Assembly (NCBI RefSeq): GCF_018139985.1
Contig: NZ_JAGSOU010000013.1
Location: 1 to 64,000 of the forward strand
Origin: Actibacterium sp. MT2.3-13A
GTDB lineage: Bacteria; Pseudomonadota; Alphaproteobacteria; Rhodobacterales; Rhodobacteraceae
DNA: 64,000 bases
Direction: 5' to 3'
Part shown: piece after piece, positions 1 to 8,201 of the stretch
Layout: every line of letters starts with the position of its first letter
How positions within the stretch are numbered: the first letter of the stretch is position 1
The notes under the pieces: model-generated
What the model saw: only the letters and a program-made list of their open reading frames with translations
Told to the model about the DNA's origin: nothing
The model's database searches: none
Translations under genes and position numbers: made by a program

Positions 1-211
1 GAGACGCGGCGGCCCCGGACGGGCCGGCCGCCGCCGCCACCCCGACCAGCGCCGGCAGCAGCAGCGCCGCCGCCACCAGCCCCGGCTCGCCCCCCAGCCA
101 GAACGCCCCCAGCGTCAGCGCCGGCAGCACCGCGAGGGTCCGCGGGCCAGACAGCGCCGCGCGCAGGGCCGGAGGCAGCCGGCTGACGATTGGCGGGGGG
201 AAGGCGGGCAT
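1..211 (-). CDS. N-terminus of a membrane protein, cut by the window edge (possibly an EAL-domain protein)
   Basis: The gene runs off the left edge on the reverse strand. Its ATG (209-211) follows AGGAAAGGA at a five-base spacing. About 70 residues are visible: a proline-rich start, then two hydrophobic stretches (about residues 24-40 and 44-62) that look like membrane segments. The functional part lies outside the window. From memory, ttcA in many Rhodobacterales is flanked by an EAL-domain c-di-GMP phosphodiesterase with this kind of membrane-anchored start. That identity is inferred from context, because nothing catalytic is visible here. Confidence 0.5.
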   Translation of the reverse strand, partial: MPAFPPPIVSRLPPALRAALSGPRTLAVLPALTLGAFWLGGEPGLVAAALLLPALVGVAAAAGPSGAAAS

Positions 212-265
212 TGGCGTCCTTTCCTGGGGGCAGGGGGACGCTAGGGGAGAGTCGTCAGTTTGGGG

Positions 266-1135
266 TTAACGCAGCCGGGGAAGCTCCGGGGCATTTTCGT
301 CAAATGCATGCGGGTCACGGGTGAGGCCCGCGAAATCGAACAGCTTCGGGTCCAGCATATGCGACGGACGGATGTTCATCAGCGCGCGGAACATCACCTG
401 GCGGCGGCCCGGCGCGTTCCTTTCCCATTGGTCGAGGATCTGCTTGACCTGCTGGCGCTGCAGGCCGTCCTGGCTGCCGCACAGGTCGCAGGGGATGATC
501 GGGTAGTTCATGGCGCGGGCGAATTTCTCGCAATCCTCCTCGGCCACATGGGCCAGCGGGCGGTAGACGAAAAGGTCGCCCTCTTCGTTGACCAGCTTGG
601 GCGGCATGGTGGCCAGCCGCCCGCCGTGGAAGAGGTTCATGAAGAAGGTTTCCAGGATGTCGTCGCGGTGATGGCCCAGCACCACCGCCGAGCAGCCCTC
701 CTCGCGCGCGATCCGGTAGAGATTTCCGCGCCTCAGCCGCGAGCACAGCGCGCAGTAGGTGCGCCCCGCCGGCACCTTCTCCTTCACCACGGAATAGGTG
801 TCCTGATATTCGATCCGGTGCGGCACCTGCATCTTTTCCAGGAACTTCGGCAGCACCGTGGCCGGAAAGCCGGGCTGGCCCTGGTCGAGGTTGCAGGCGA
901 GCAGGTCAACCGGCAGCAGCCCGCGCCATTTCAGCTCGTAGAGCACCGCCAGAAGGGTGTAGCTGTCCTTGCCGCCCGACAGGCACACCAGCCAGCGCGC
1001 GCCGCGCTCGATCATGCCGTATTGCTCGATCGCCTCGCGGGCATGGCGCACGATGCGTTTGCGGAGTTTCCGGAACTCCGTCGAGGAGGGCGCGCCGTGG
1101 AACAGCGGGTGGATATCGTCGAGATCGTCGAGCAT
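266..1135 (-). CDS. ttcA: tRNA 2-thiocytidine(32) synthetase TtcA
   Basis: 289 residues, the normal length for TtcA, the ATP- and Fe-S-dependent enzyme that thiolates cytidine 32 in some tRNAs. The N-type ATP pyrophosphatase PP-loop SGGKDS is at residues 53-58. Two CxxC pairs, CALC (128-131) and CDLC (216-219), carry the cysteines that bind the Fe-S cluster in this family. GHHRDD, a further family motif, lies near residue 155. The gene is cytosolic and stands alone, divergent from a 60-residue membrane protein across 240 bases that contain an imperfect inverted repeat. The ATG is preceded by no strong ribosome binding site, but the family alignment supports this start. Confidence 0.95.
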   Translation of the reverse strand: MLDDLDDIHPLFHGAPSSTEFRKLRKRIVRHAREAIEQYGMIERGARWLVCLSGGKDSYTLLAVLYELKWRGLLPVDLLACNLDQGQPGFPATVLPKFLEKMQVPHRIEYQDTYSVVKEKVPAGRTYCALCSRLRRGNLYRIAREEGCSAVVLGHHRDDILETFFMNLFHGGRLATMPPKLVNEEGDLFVYRPLAHVAEEDCEKFARAMNYPIIPCDLCGSQDGLQRQQVKQILDQWERNAPGRRQVMFRALMNIRPSHMLDPKLFDFAGLTRDPHAFDENAPELPRLR

Positions 1136-1245
1136 GGGGCGGCTTTAGAAGAGTTGCGGGCTGCGGGCAAGGGGCGTGCGGTTGGCTGGGACCTGTGGCG
1201 CGCGCGGTGGGGGCGCCGAGGGCCACGGGCGGCCGGGGGCGATAG

Positions 1246-1287
1246 GAATTCGATATGAGTCGCACATGACTTTCATATGGGCAATTC
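1246..1287. promoter_or_regulatory. AT-rich imperfect inverted repeat between ttcA and a divergent small gene
   Basis: GAATT (1246-1250), ATATGA (1253-1258) and GTC (1259-1261) are mirrored by GAC (1268-1270), TCATAT (1273-1278) and AATTC (1283-1287) around the loop GCACAT. The block is much more AT-rich than its flanks and lies 111 bases before ttcA and 89 bases before the divergent gene. It could be an operator or a shared promoter region. No regulator is assigned. Confidence 0.4.
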
Positions 1288-1375
1288 GAAGAGGCCGCGG
1301 GGCTAACATCCCGGCGGTCCCGCGGCGTGGATCGGAGCGGGGCCCGGTGCTAGGCTGCATGGCAGGAGGAGCGAA

Positions 1376-1558
1376 ATGGGTCTGAAACACAAGAGGCGCG
1401 AGTTGCATGGGGTCGTTGGCGGGCTTGGGGTCGTCGTGGCGCTGGCCGGGTTCGTGGGGGGCTGGATGTCGGTGACCACGACGATCGTCGTCACCTTCGG
1501 CGTTTGGATCATCGGCGCGACGCTGGTGAACCTGCTGACGGAGCCGCCGGAGCGCTGA
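1376..1558 (+). CDS. small two-helix membrane protein, function unknown
   Basis: 60 residues. A short basic start (KHKRR) is followed by two hydrophobic segments, about residues 12-31 and 34-53, and an acidic tail ending in PPER, so an inner-membrane hairpin protein is likely. AGGAG lies six bases before the ATG, which supports real translation. It is divergent from ttcA and convergent with yidD. I do not recognise the family. Its function is unknown. Confidence 0.65.
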   Translation: MGLKHKRRELHGVVGGLGVVVALAGFVGGWMSVTTTIVVTFGVWIIGATLVNLLTEPPER

Positions 1559-1615
1559 GAGGGATCCGAGCGATTCCAAATGTCCCTCCAGGGCGGCGCG
1601 GCCTGCTGATCGGGG

Positions 1616-1864
1616 CTATTGGTCTGGCTTTGTTTTCTGCTCCGGATCCGGCACCGGGTCATAGCCGGTGTCGCCCAGCGGGTGGCAGCGGCCGATCCGC
1701 CGCAGCGCCAGCCAGCCGCCGCGGATCGCGCCGTGCTTTTCCAGCGCCTCCAGCGCGTAGGCGCTGCAGGTCGGCTGATAGCGGCAGTTGAAGCCCACCC
1801 AGGGGCTGAAGATCAGCCGGTAGGCGCGCACGGGCAGGGCGGCGAGATGGGCGAGGGGGGTCAC
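1616..1864 (-). CDS. yidD: membrane protein insertion efficiency factor YidD
   Basis: 82 residues, the usual size. YidD helps YidC insert proteins into the inner membrane and is found with rnpA and rpmH in most bacteria. The family core is plain: an amphipathic start, then FSPW and the cysteine region [15 protein letters not shown], followed by [10 protein letters not shown]. The start is GTG at 1862-1864, which overlaps the rnpA stop as GTGA, so the two genes are translationally coupled. This start falls inside a longer frame whose upstream part is only an rnpA shadow. Confidence 0.93.
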   Translation of the reverse strand: MTPLAHLAALPVRAYRLIFSPWVGFNCRYQPTCSAYALEALEKHGAIRGGWLALRRIGRCHPLGDTGYDPVPDPEQKTKPDQ

Positions 1865-2283
1865 TGGGCCTCTCCATGGATCTTTTTCAGGGCGTATTTC
1901 AGATCGCCCACCAGATCCATATAGGGACGCTCGGCCGTGGCGCCGGCGCGGCCGATCAGCACATAGTCCCATCCGGGACGGCCCATCGTCGCGAGATGCT
2001 CGCGCGCCAGCGCGCGCAGGCGCCGCTTGGCACGGTTGCGGGCGACCGCATTTCCGACCTTTTTTGAGCAGGTGAAGCCCACGCGGATGAGTGCGCCGTC
2101 GGGCTCCTCCGCGCCGCGCCGGCGGGCCTGAAGGATGAATCCCTTCACCGCCTGCCGCCGCGCCCGGGCGGCGCGCAGGAAATCGGCGCGTTTGGCGAGG
2201 GTCTGCAGACAAACGGAAACCGCCGGGGGCGTTTCGGTGGCGTCCGGCGTTGCGCCTGCCACGTCTGCCTCCGGCGGTGTCAT
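1861..2283 (-). CDS. rnpA: ribonuclease P protein component RnpA
   Basis: 140 residues. It is the protein subunit that binds the RNase P RNA and helps mature the 5' ends of tRNAs. The conserved basic core [21 protein letters not shown] (spread over about residues 69-90) is the family signature. The first 25 or so residues ([10 protein letters not shown]...) are an extension before the usual start near TLAKRADF. Translation of the extension is plausible but not certain. The gene lies between rpmH and yidD, in the order conserved near bacterial replication origins, although dnaA is not in this window. Confidence 0.95.
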   Translation of the reverse strand: MTPPEADVAGATPDATETPPAVSVCLQTLAKRADFLRAARARRQAVKGFILQARRRGAEEPDGALIRVGFTCSKKVGNAVARNRAKRRLRALAREHLATMGRPGWDYVLIGRAGATAERPYMDLVGDLKYALKKIHGEAQ

Positions 2284-2308
2284 ATCCGTTTGCCTTTCGG
2301 CGCGGCGC

Positions 2309-2443
2309 TTAGGCGCTCAGCGACTTCCGGCCCCGTGCGCGGCGTGCGTTCAGGATCTTGCGGCCGGCCTTGGTGGCCATGCGCGCGCGGAAGCCGTGGC
2401 GGCGCTTGCGAACCAGGTTCGAGGGTTGGTAGGTGCGTTTCAT
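2309..2443 (-). CDS. rpmH: 50S ribosomal protein L34
   Basis: 44 residues starting [18 protein letters not shown] and ending GRKSLSA, the essentially invariant L34 sequence, strongly basic. It is a component of the large ribosomal subunit. It heads the rpmH-rnpA-yidD operon on the reverse strand, 25 bases before rnpA. The region upstream (2444-2721) has no gene and must hold the operon promoter on the reverse strand. Confidence 0.97.
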
Positions 2444-2721
2444 CGCTCAGGCTCCGTCAAATCAGTCTGGCCCGAACCCCGGGTGGATTCGAGGGCCGGT
2501 GATGTTCGAAGCCCGGTCTTTAGGCGTATTGTCCCCCGGTGTCAATTCGCTGACGGTGGGTTTTCTGCAACAAATGGCGGGCATTGCGCGACCCGCGTGT
2601 TACAGAGGCCGCAACTGGTCCCGGTTTTGCTGGCCCCGGCGGGTCACCTGTGATCAAGGCGGCGTGAAGCCCCTGTTTCTTGCGCGCGCGGAGCCGCATG
2701 TTGGGGCGGACAGGACAGCAG

Positions 2722-3456
2722 ATGGAACAACGCCCGATGAGCCAGATCACCACCCCCCCGAGGCCCGGCCTGATGCGCCGGCTGCCGCTGATCGTGATCG
2801 CGGCGGTGGCCGTTCTGGGGGCCTTCACCCTGCGCGATTCCCTGTCCTTCGAGATGCTGGCCGAGAATCGCGAGGCGCTGATCGCCTTCCGCGACGCCCA
2901 TTACGCGCTCAGCGCGCTGGGCTTTGTCGCCGGTTACGCGGCGATGGTGGCGCTCTCGCTGCCCGGCGCGACCATCGCCACGCTCACCGGCGGGTTCCTG
3001 TTCGGGGTTTTTCCCGGCGTGTTGTTCAACGTCACTGCGGCCACGATCGGGGCGACCGGCATATTCCTCGCTGCCCGGATCGGGGGCGGTGACCGGCTTG
3101 GGGCGCGGCTGGAGGGGTCCGAGGGCATGGTCAAGCGCATCAAGGACGGCATCGACGAGAACCAGTGGTCGATGCTGTTCGTGATCCGGCTGGTGCCGGC
3201 GGTGCCGTTCTTTCTGGCCAACCTGGTGCCGGCCTTCCTGGAGGTGCCGCTGCACCGCTTCATGATCTCCACCTTCCTCGGCATCATTCCCGGCGGGCTG
3301 GTCTATACCTCCGTCGGCGCGGGGCTGGGCGAGGTCTTCGCCCGCGGCGAGACGCCCGATCTCGGTATTCTCTTCACCCCCCCGGTGCTGGCGCCGATGC
3401 TGGGGCTGGCGGCGCTGGCGGCGCTGCCGGTGGCGATCAAGGCGTTGCGGAGGTGA
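2722..3456 (+). CDS. TVP38/TMEM64 family (SNARE-associated/DedA-like) membrane protein
   Basis: 244 residues from the chosen ATG (2722), which follows AGGACAG. An in-frame ATG at 2737 is also possible. A first membrane helix (PLIVIAAVAVLGAF) is followed by the DedA/VTT-type core: the GYAAMVALSLPGATIATLTGG segment, a glycine-rich GATGIFLAAR stretch and the VIRLVPAVPFFLANL segment with the conserved arginine and prolines. Four to six membrane helices are likely. The family is linked to membrane-lipid handling; the substrate is unknown. The stop sits only five bases before the ATG of a flavoprotein disulfide reductase, and this pairing suggests a joint function. Confidence 0.85.
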   Translation: MEQRPMSQITTPPRPGLMRRLPLIVIAAVAVLGAFTLRDSLSFEMLAENREALIAFRDAHYALSALGFVAGYAAMVALSLPGATIATLTGGFLFGVFPGVLFNVTAATIGATGIFLAARIGGGDRLGARLEGSEGMVKRIKDGIDENQWSMLFVIRLVPAVPFFLANLVPAFLEVPLHRFMISTFLGIIPGGLVYTSVGAGLGEVFARGETPDLGILFTPPVLAPMLGLAALAALPVAIKALRR

Positions 3457-3461
3457 CCGGC

Positions 3462-4877
3462 ATGGAGCGGATCGAGACGGATCTGTGCATCATCGGGGCG
3501 GGCTCGGGTGGGCTGTCGCTTGCCGCCGGCGCGGTGCAGATGGGCGCGCGGGTGGTGCTGGTCGAGGGCCACAGGATGGGCGGCGACTGCCTGAACTACG
3601 GCTGCGTGCCATCGAAGGCGCTGCTGGCCGCCGGCAAATCCGCGCAGGCGATGCGTTCGGGCGGGCCCTTCGGCGTGGCCCCGGTTGAGCCGGAGGTAGA
3701 TTACGCCGCCGCGCAGGCGCATGTGGCCCGCGCCATCGCCGCCATCGCCCCGCATGACAGCGTGGAGCGGTTCGAGGCGCTGGGCGTGCGGGTCATTCAG
3801 GCCTGGGGGCGCTTCGTCTCGGAGGCCGAGCTGGAGGCGGGCGACGCGGTGATCGCGGCGCGCCGCTTCGTGGTGGCCACCGGATCGTCGCCCCTGGTGC
3901 CGCCGGTCCCGGGGCTGGAGGGCGTGGCCTACCTGACCAACGAGACCCTGTTCGACCTGCGCACGCGGCCCGGCCACCTGCTGATCATTGGCGGTGGCCC
4001 GGTCGGGCTGGAGATGGCGCAGGCGCATGTGCGTCTGGGCGCCCGGGTGACGGTGATCGAGGCCGCCCGCGCGCTGGGCCGGGAGGATCCGGAACTGGCG
4101 GCCGTGGTGCTGGCGCGCCTGCGCGCCGAGGGCGTGGAGATCGTGGAGGGGCAGGCGGTGACGCGGGTCTCGGGGCAGGCGGGCGCGATCACGGTGGAGA
4201 CCTCTGAGGGCCGCCACGACGGGACGCATCTGCTGGTCGCGGTGGGGCGCAGGCCCAATCTCGACCGGCTGAACCTCGACGCCGCGGGGGTGGAGGTCAC
4301 GCGCGCGGGCATCAAGGTGGATGCCGCCCTGCGCAGTTCCAACCGGCGTATCTATGCCATCGGCGACGTGGCGGGGGGCGCGCAGTTCACCCATGTGGCG
4401 GGTTATCACGCAGGGGTGGTGATCCGCTCCATCCTGCTGGGCCTGCCGGCGAAGGCGCGCGGGGGGCATATCCCCCGCGTCACCTATACCGACCCGGAGC
4501 TGGCGCAGGTCGGCCCGACCGAGCAGGAGGCGCGCGAGGTGCATGGCGCCAAGCTGACCGTCACGCGCTTCGATTTTGCGGGCAACGACCGGGCCATCGC
4601 GACGGGCCAGGCGGAGGGGCTGATCAAGGTGATGGTGGTCAGGGGGCGGCCTGTCGGCGCCTCCATCGTGGGCCCGGAGGCGGGGGAGTTGATCGGGATC
4701 TGGGCGCTGGCGATCGCCAACGGCCTGAAGATGGGCGCGGTGGCGAACATGGTCGCGCCCTACCCGACGCTGGGCGAGGTTAACAAGCGGGCCGCGGGTA
4801 ACTATTTCTCGCCCAGGCTTTTTGATAACCCTTGGGTGAAACGGGTCGTCCGGCTGGTGCAGCGCGCGATCCCCTGA
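3462..4877 (+). CDS. class I pyridine nucleotide-disulfide oxidoreductase, MerA/Lpd-like
   Basis: 471 residues from an ATG preceded by GGAGGTG. GAGSGG (residues 12-17) binds FAD, GGDCLNYGCVPSK (about 41-53) carries the redox-active disulfide, GGGPVGLEMA is the NAD(P)H fold and AIGDVAGG the second FAD motif. The C-terminal interface reads APYPTLGE, so the histidine base of dihydrolipoamide dehydrogenase (HPTLxE) is replaced by tyrosine. There is no N-terminal heavy-metal domain and no C-terminal cysteine pair, so a true mercuric reductase is unlikely. It is cytosolic and coupled to the TVP38-type gene. The electron acceptor is unknown. Confidence 0.88.
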   Translation: MERIETDLCIIGAGSGGLSLAAGAVQMGARVVLVEGHRMGGDCLNYGCVPSKALLAAGKSAQAMRSGGPFGVAPVEPEVDYAAAQAHVARAIAAIAPHDSVERFEALGVRVIQAWGRFVSEAELEAGDAVIAARRFVVATGSSPLVPPVPGLEGVAYLTNETLFDLRTRPGHLLIIGGGPVGLEMAQAHVRLGARVTVIEAARALGREDPELAAVVLARLRAEGVEIVEGQAVTRVSGQAGAITVETSEGRHDGTHLLVAVGRRPNLDRLNLDAAGVEVTRAGIKVDAALRSSNRRIYAIGDVAGGAQFTHVAGYHAGVVIRSILLGLPAKARGGHIPRVTYTDPELAQVGPTEQEAREVHGAKLTVTRFDFAGNDRAIATGQAEGLIKVMVVRGRPVGASIVGPEAGELIGIWALAIANGLKMGAVANMVAPYPTLGEVNKRAAGNYFSPRLFDNPWVKRVVRLVQRAIP

Positions 4878-4896
4878 GCCCGCAAACGAGGCCCGC

Positions 4897-6303
4897 ATGG
4901 TCCTGAACACGCTTTCCGGCCGCTTCCTGCTCTTGACGATCGCCTTCGTCATGCTGGCCGAGGTGTTCATCTTCGTGCCCTCGGTGGCGCGGTTCCGCGA
5001 GGACTATCTGCTCAGCCGCCTGGAGCGGGCGCAGATCGCCTCGCTGGCAACGCTGGCCACAGAAGACATGATCGACGACGCGCTGGAGCGAGAGCTGCTG
5101 GAGAACGCGGGCGTGTTCAACGTCGTGCTCCGACGCAATGAGATGAGCCAGCTGGTGCTGTCCTCGCCGGTGCCGGGCGAGGTGCACGCGGCCTACGACC
5201 TGCGCGACGCGGGCGCGGCCGAACTGATGCGCGACGCGATGATCCGGCTGCTCGACCCCGAGAACCGCATCATCCGGGTGCTGGGCCACCCGGTGCGCGG
5301 CGCCGGGCTGGCCATCGAGGTCACGATGGAGACCGCGCCGCTGCGCGCGGCGATGATCGATTACGGCTTGCGCATCCTGGCGCTTTCGGCGGTGATCTCG
5401 GTCATCACCGCCTTCCTGCTGTTCCTGGCGGTGCGCCGGCTGCTGGTCACGCCGATCAAGCGCGTGGTGGCCGCCATGCAGAGCTACGCCGAGGCGCCCG
5501 AGGACGCGCGCCGCATCATCGAGCCCACCGCCGGCGTGGCCGAGTTGCGCGAGGCGGAGGCCGCGCTGCGGTCGCTGCAGACCCAGCTGACCGGCGCGCT
5601 GCGCCAGAAGGAGCGGCTGGCGCAGCTGGGCGGCGCGGTGGCCAAGATCAGCCACGATTTGCGTAACATCCTGACCACGGCGCAGCTGTTCGCCGACCGG
5701 ATGGAGGCAAGCGAGGACCCGGGCGTGAAACGCACCGCGCCCAAGATCGTGGGTGCGATCAGCCGGGCGGTGAACCTGTGCGAGACCACGCTGGCCTTCG
5801 GCCGCGCCGAGGAGCCGCCGCCGATGCTGGGCCGGGTCTATCTCGCCCAGATCGTGAACGACGTGGTGGACAGCGAGCGGCTGGCGGCGGGCGAGCACGA
5901 TATCAGCTTCGCCGAGGACGTGCCGGCGGGCCTGACTTTGCGCGCCGACCCCGAGCAGCTTTACAGGGTGCTGTCGAACCTGATCCGAAACGCCCGGCAG
6001 GCGATCGTGGCCAGCGGCAAGCCCGGCGAGATCGGCGTCAGCGCCGAGGAGGACGACGCCGCCTGGGTGATCCGAATCACCGACACCGGGCCGGGGCTGC
6101 CGCCCAAGGCGCGCGAGCACCTGTTCCAGCCCTTCCAGGGCGGCACGCGCAAGGGGGGCACCGGGCTGGGGCTGGCGATCTCGGCCGAGCTGATCCGCGG
6201 CCACGGCGGGCGGCTGGAGCTGCTGGAGACCGGGCCGAGCGGCACCAGCTTCCGCATCGTGCTGCCCAAGGCGGTGGATGCCTTCGAGACGACGGCGCCA
6301 TAG
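4897..6303 (+). CDS. membrane sensor histidine kinase without a neighbouring response regulator
   Basis: 468 residues. There is a membrane helix at about residues 8-29, a periplasmic sensor of about 120 residues, a second helix at about 155-180, then a HAMP-like linker and coiled coil. The phosphoacceptor H-box is KISHDLRN with His253. The ATPase domain has the N-box NLIRNARQA, the G1 box DTGPGLPPKA, an F-box and the G2 box GGTGLGLAIS. All catalytic residues appear intact. It starts 19 bases after the flavoprotein gene and ends before a tRNA, with no receiver-domain protein nearby, so its partner must be elsewhere. The signal is unknown. Confidence 0.9.
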   Translation: MVLNTLSGRFLLLTIAFVMLAEVFIFVPSVARFREDYLLSRLERAQIASLATLATEDMIDDALERELLENAGVFNVVLRRNEMSQLVLSSPVPGEVHAAYDLRDAGAAELMRDAMIRLLDPENRIIRVLGHPVRGAGLAIEVTMETAPLRAAMIDYGLRILALSAVISVITAFLLFLAVRRLLVTPIKRVVAAMQSYAEAPEDARRIIEPTAGVAELREAEAALRSLQTQLTGALRQKERLAQLGGAVAKISHDLRNILTTAQLFADRMEASEDPGVKRTAPKIVGAISRAVNLCETTLAFGRAEEPPPMLGRVYLAQIVNDVVDSERLAAGEHDISFAEDVPAGLTLRADPEQLYRVLSNLIRNARQAIVASGKPGEIGVSAEEDDAAWVIRITDTGPGLPPKAREHLFQPFQGGTRKGGTGLGLAISAELIRGHGGRLELLETGPSGTSFRIVLPKAVDAFETTAP

Positions 6304-6349
6304 GGGGCGGGGTGGTGCAGGAATTTTGAAAAAACCTCTCTCAGGCCCC

Positions 6350-6378
6350 TTGCAAACCCCCGCGCCCCCGGATACATG
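6350..6378 (+). promoter_or_regulatory. likely promoter of tRNA-Arg
   Basis: TTGCAA (6350-6355) and TACATG (6373-6378) are separated by 17 bases, a sigma70-like arrangement. The inferred start point lies a few bases before the tRNA at 6389. The match is by eye and the -10 box is weak. Confidence 0.4.
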
Positions 6379-6388
6379 AAGCCTCCAC

Positions 6389-6465
6389 GCGCTGGTAGCT
6401 CAGTTGGATAGAGTACTTGACTACGAATCAAGGGGTCGGGGGTTCGAATCCTCCCCAGCGCGCCA
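6389..6465 (+). tRNA. tRNA-Arg (anticodon ACG)
   Basis: A full 77-base cloverleaf with encoded CCA. The acceptor arms GCGCTGG (6389-6395) and CCAGCGC (6455-6461) pair perfectly. The anticodon stem CTTGA/TCAAG holds loop CTACGAA with ACG at 6423-6425. The T arm is GGGGG-TTCGAAT-CCTCC with one G-U pair. This tRNA reads CGN arginine codons after adenosine 34 is deaminated. The sequence just after it is the left edge of an accessory catabolic region, and tRNA genes are common integration sites. Confidence 0.97.
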
Positions 6466-6641
6466 TCTCCCACATGTCCAACTGAAAACGCGTCGCTGTT
6501 CGCGACGGTTTGCGTTTCGCGCCGACGGGTTTGCGCCGTTCCGTTCCCGGTTCACGTTCACCACGACCCGCATCCGGTAGCTTGGGCGGGTGTCGTTCCC
6601 GGCCACCTTCCGCGTCGCATGGTCCGTCAGCGCCCCGACCT

Positions 6642-8143
6642 GGCGGGGCGCTTCCGGTTCCTTTCCCGACGATTTCGATCCACGAATCCTTCGCGCACCC
6701 GACCAGCATGTTCCTGCGCAACCTGATGTCGATTGACACCGAAGAACTGGTGCGCGCGCAGCCGATGGACGCGGTCGTGCTGATCGGCGGCTGCGACAAG
6801 ACCGTTCCCGCGCAGCTGATGGGCGCGGCCAGCGCCGGGGTTGCGGCGATCCAGCTTGTCACCGGGCCGATGCTGACCGGCAACCATCGCGGCGAACGCG
6901 TGGGCGCCTGCACCGATTGCCGCCGCTTCTGGACGCGCTACAGGGCGGACGAGATCGACGATCAGGAAATTGCCGAGGTGAATTCGGCTCTGGTGCCCGG
7001 CGCGGGCACCTGCGGGGTGATGGGCACGGCCAGCACGATGGCGCTGGTGACCGAGGCGCTCGGCATGATGCTGCCCGGGGGCGCGACCGCGCCCGCCGTG
7101 TCCGCCGACCGCCGCCGCGTGGCGGAGGAGACCGGCCGCGTGGCCGTCGATCTCGCCGCCGCGAAGCGCACGCCGCGCGACATCATGACCGCCGCCGCCT
7201 TCGAGAACGCGCTGACGGTGCTGCTCGCCGTGGGAGGCTCGACCAACGCCATCGTGCACCTGACCGCGATGGCCGGGCGGCTGGGCATCGCGCTCGACCT
7301 CGACGCCTTCGACCGGATCAGCCGGAACGTGCCCGTGCTGGTCGACCTCAAGCCTTCGGGCCAGCACTACATGGCGGACCTGCACGACGCGGGGGGCTCG
7401 CGCGCATCCTGCGCGAGCTGCGCGACCTGCTGCACCTCGATTGCCTGACGGTGACCGGCCGGACGCTGGGCGAGGAACTCGACGCCGCACCGCAGGGGTG
7501 GGCGCAGTCGATCATGTCCCCGCGCGCCGAGCCGCTTCACCCCCAGGGCGGGATGGCGGCGCTGCGCGGCAACCTCGCGCCCCGTGGGGCGATCATCAAG
7601 CAGTCCGCGGCCAGCCCCGGCCTTGTCCGCCACCGCGGCCGCGCGGTGGTCTTCACCTCGCTGGAGGATCTCGCGCGGCGCATCGACGACCCGGATCTCG
7701 ACGTTCGTGCCGACGATGTGCTGGTGCTGCAGAACGCGGGGCCAAAGGGCGCGCCGGGGATGCCCGAGGCGGGCTACATGCCGATCCCGCGCAAGCTGGC
7801 GCAGGCCGGCGTGAAGGATATGGTCCGCATCTCCGACGCCCGCATGAGCGGCACCGCGAGCGGCACGATCGTTCTGCACGTCACGCCCGAAAGCGCCGAA
7901 GGCGGCCCCTTGGCGCTGGTGCGCGACGGGGACGAAATCGAACTCGACGTGGAACGGCGGCGACTTCAACTGCATGTCGCGGAGGCGGAGCTTGACCGGC
8001 GACGGCATGCCGTCACCGGACCGTCGGTGACGATCCCCGAACGTGGCTACGGAGCCCTCTTTCTGCGTTCCGTCCTTCAGGCCGACGAGGGCTGCGATTT
8101 CGATTTTCTCGTGCCGAAGGCCGACAGGCGGACACCCGGCTGA
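6642..8143 (+). pseudogene. remnant of an IlvD/Edd family sugar-acid dehydratase, truncated and frameshifted
   Basis: Similarity to IlvD/Edd dehydratases, closest in feel to pentonate or hexonate dehydratases, begins abruptly at LPVPFPTIS (about 6651). It continues through GGCDKTVPAQ, GACTDCRRFW and GSTNAIVH to a run of six G (7391-7396), where the frame breaks. The next frame carries on seamlessly (LARILRELRDLLHLD ... DARMSGTASGTIVLHVTPESA) to 8143. Roughly the first 70-80 residues are missing, including the first Fe-S cysteine. One inserted G would restore the reading frame but not the lost start. The gene is therefore judged non-functional. It lies 176 bases after the tRNA and converges with a GntR regulator. 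Confidence 0.88.
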
Positions 8144-8201
8144 ACCCGGTCGGGTGGACCTGTCCCTGGCTGCCGGACGCCATCGGCCCGAGCTCTCCGG
8201 C

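Noticed and set aside
3462-4877. Mercuric reductase
   Set aside because: There is no heavy-metal-associated N-terminal domain, no C-terminal cysteine pair and no mer genes nearby. Only the general disulfide reductase plan is shared.
3303-4970. 555-codon open frame opposite the flavoprotein
   Set aside because: The plus strand encodes a full flavoprotein with FAD and disulfide motifs; the antisense product has no recognisable fold.
4780-6204. 474-codon open frame opposite the histidine kinase
   Set aside because: Antisense shadow of a gene whose kinase motifs are all intact.
6466-6644. Attachment site repeat or integrase after tRNA-Arg
   Set aside because: No second copy of the tRNA 3' end and no recombinase frame was found in the window. 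The 179 bases hold no convincing gene.
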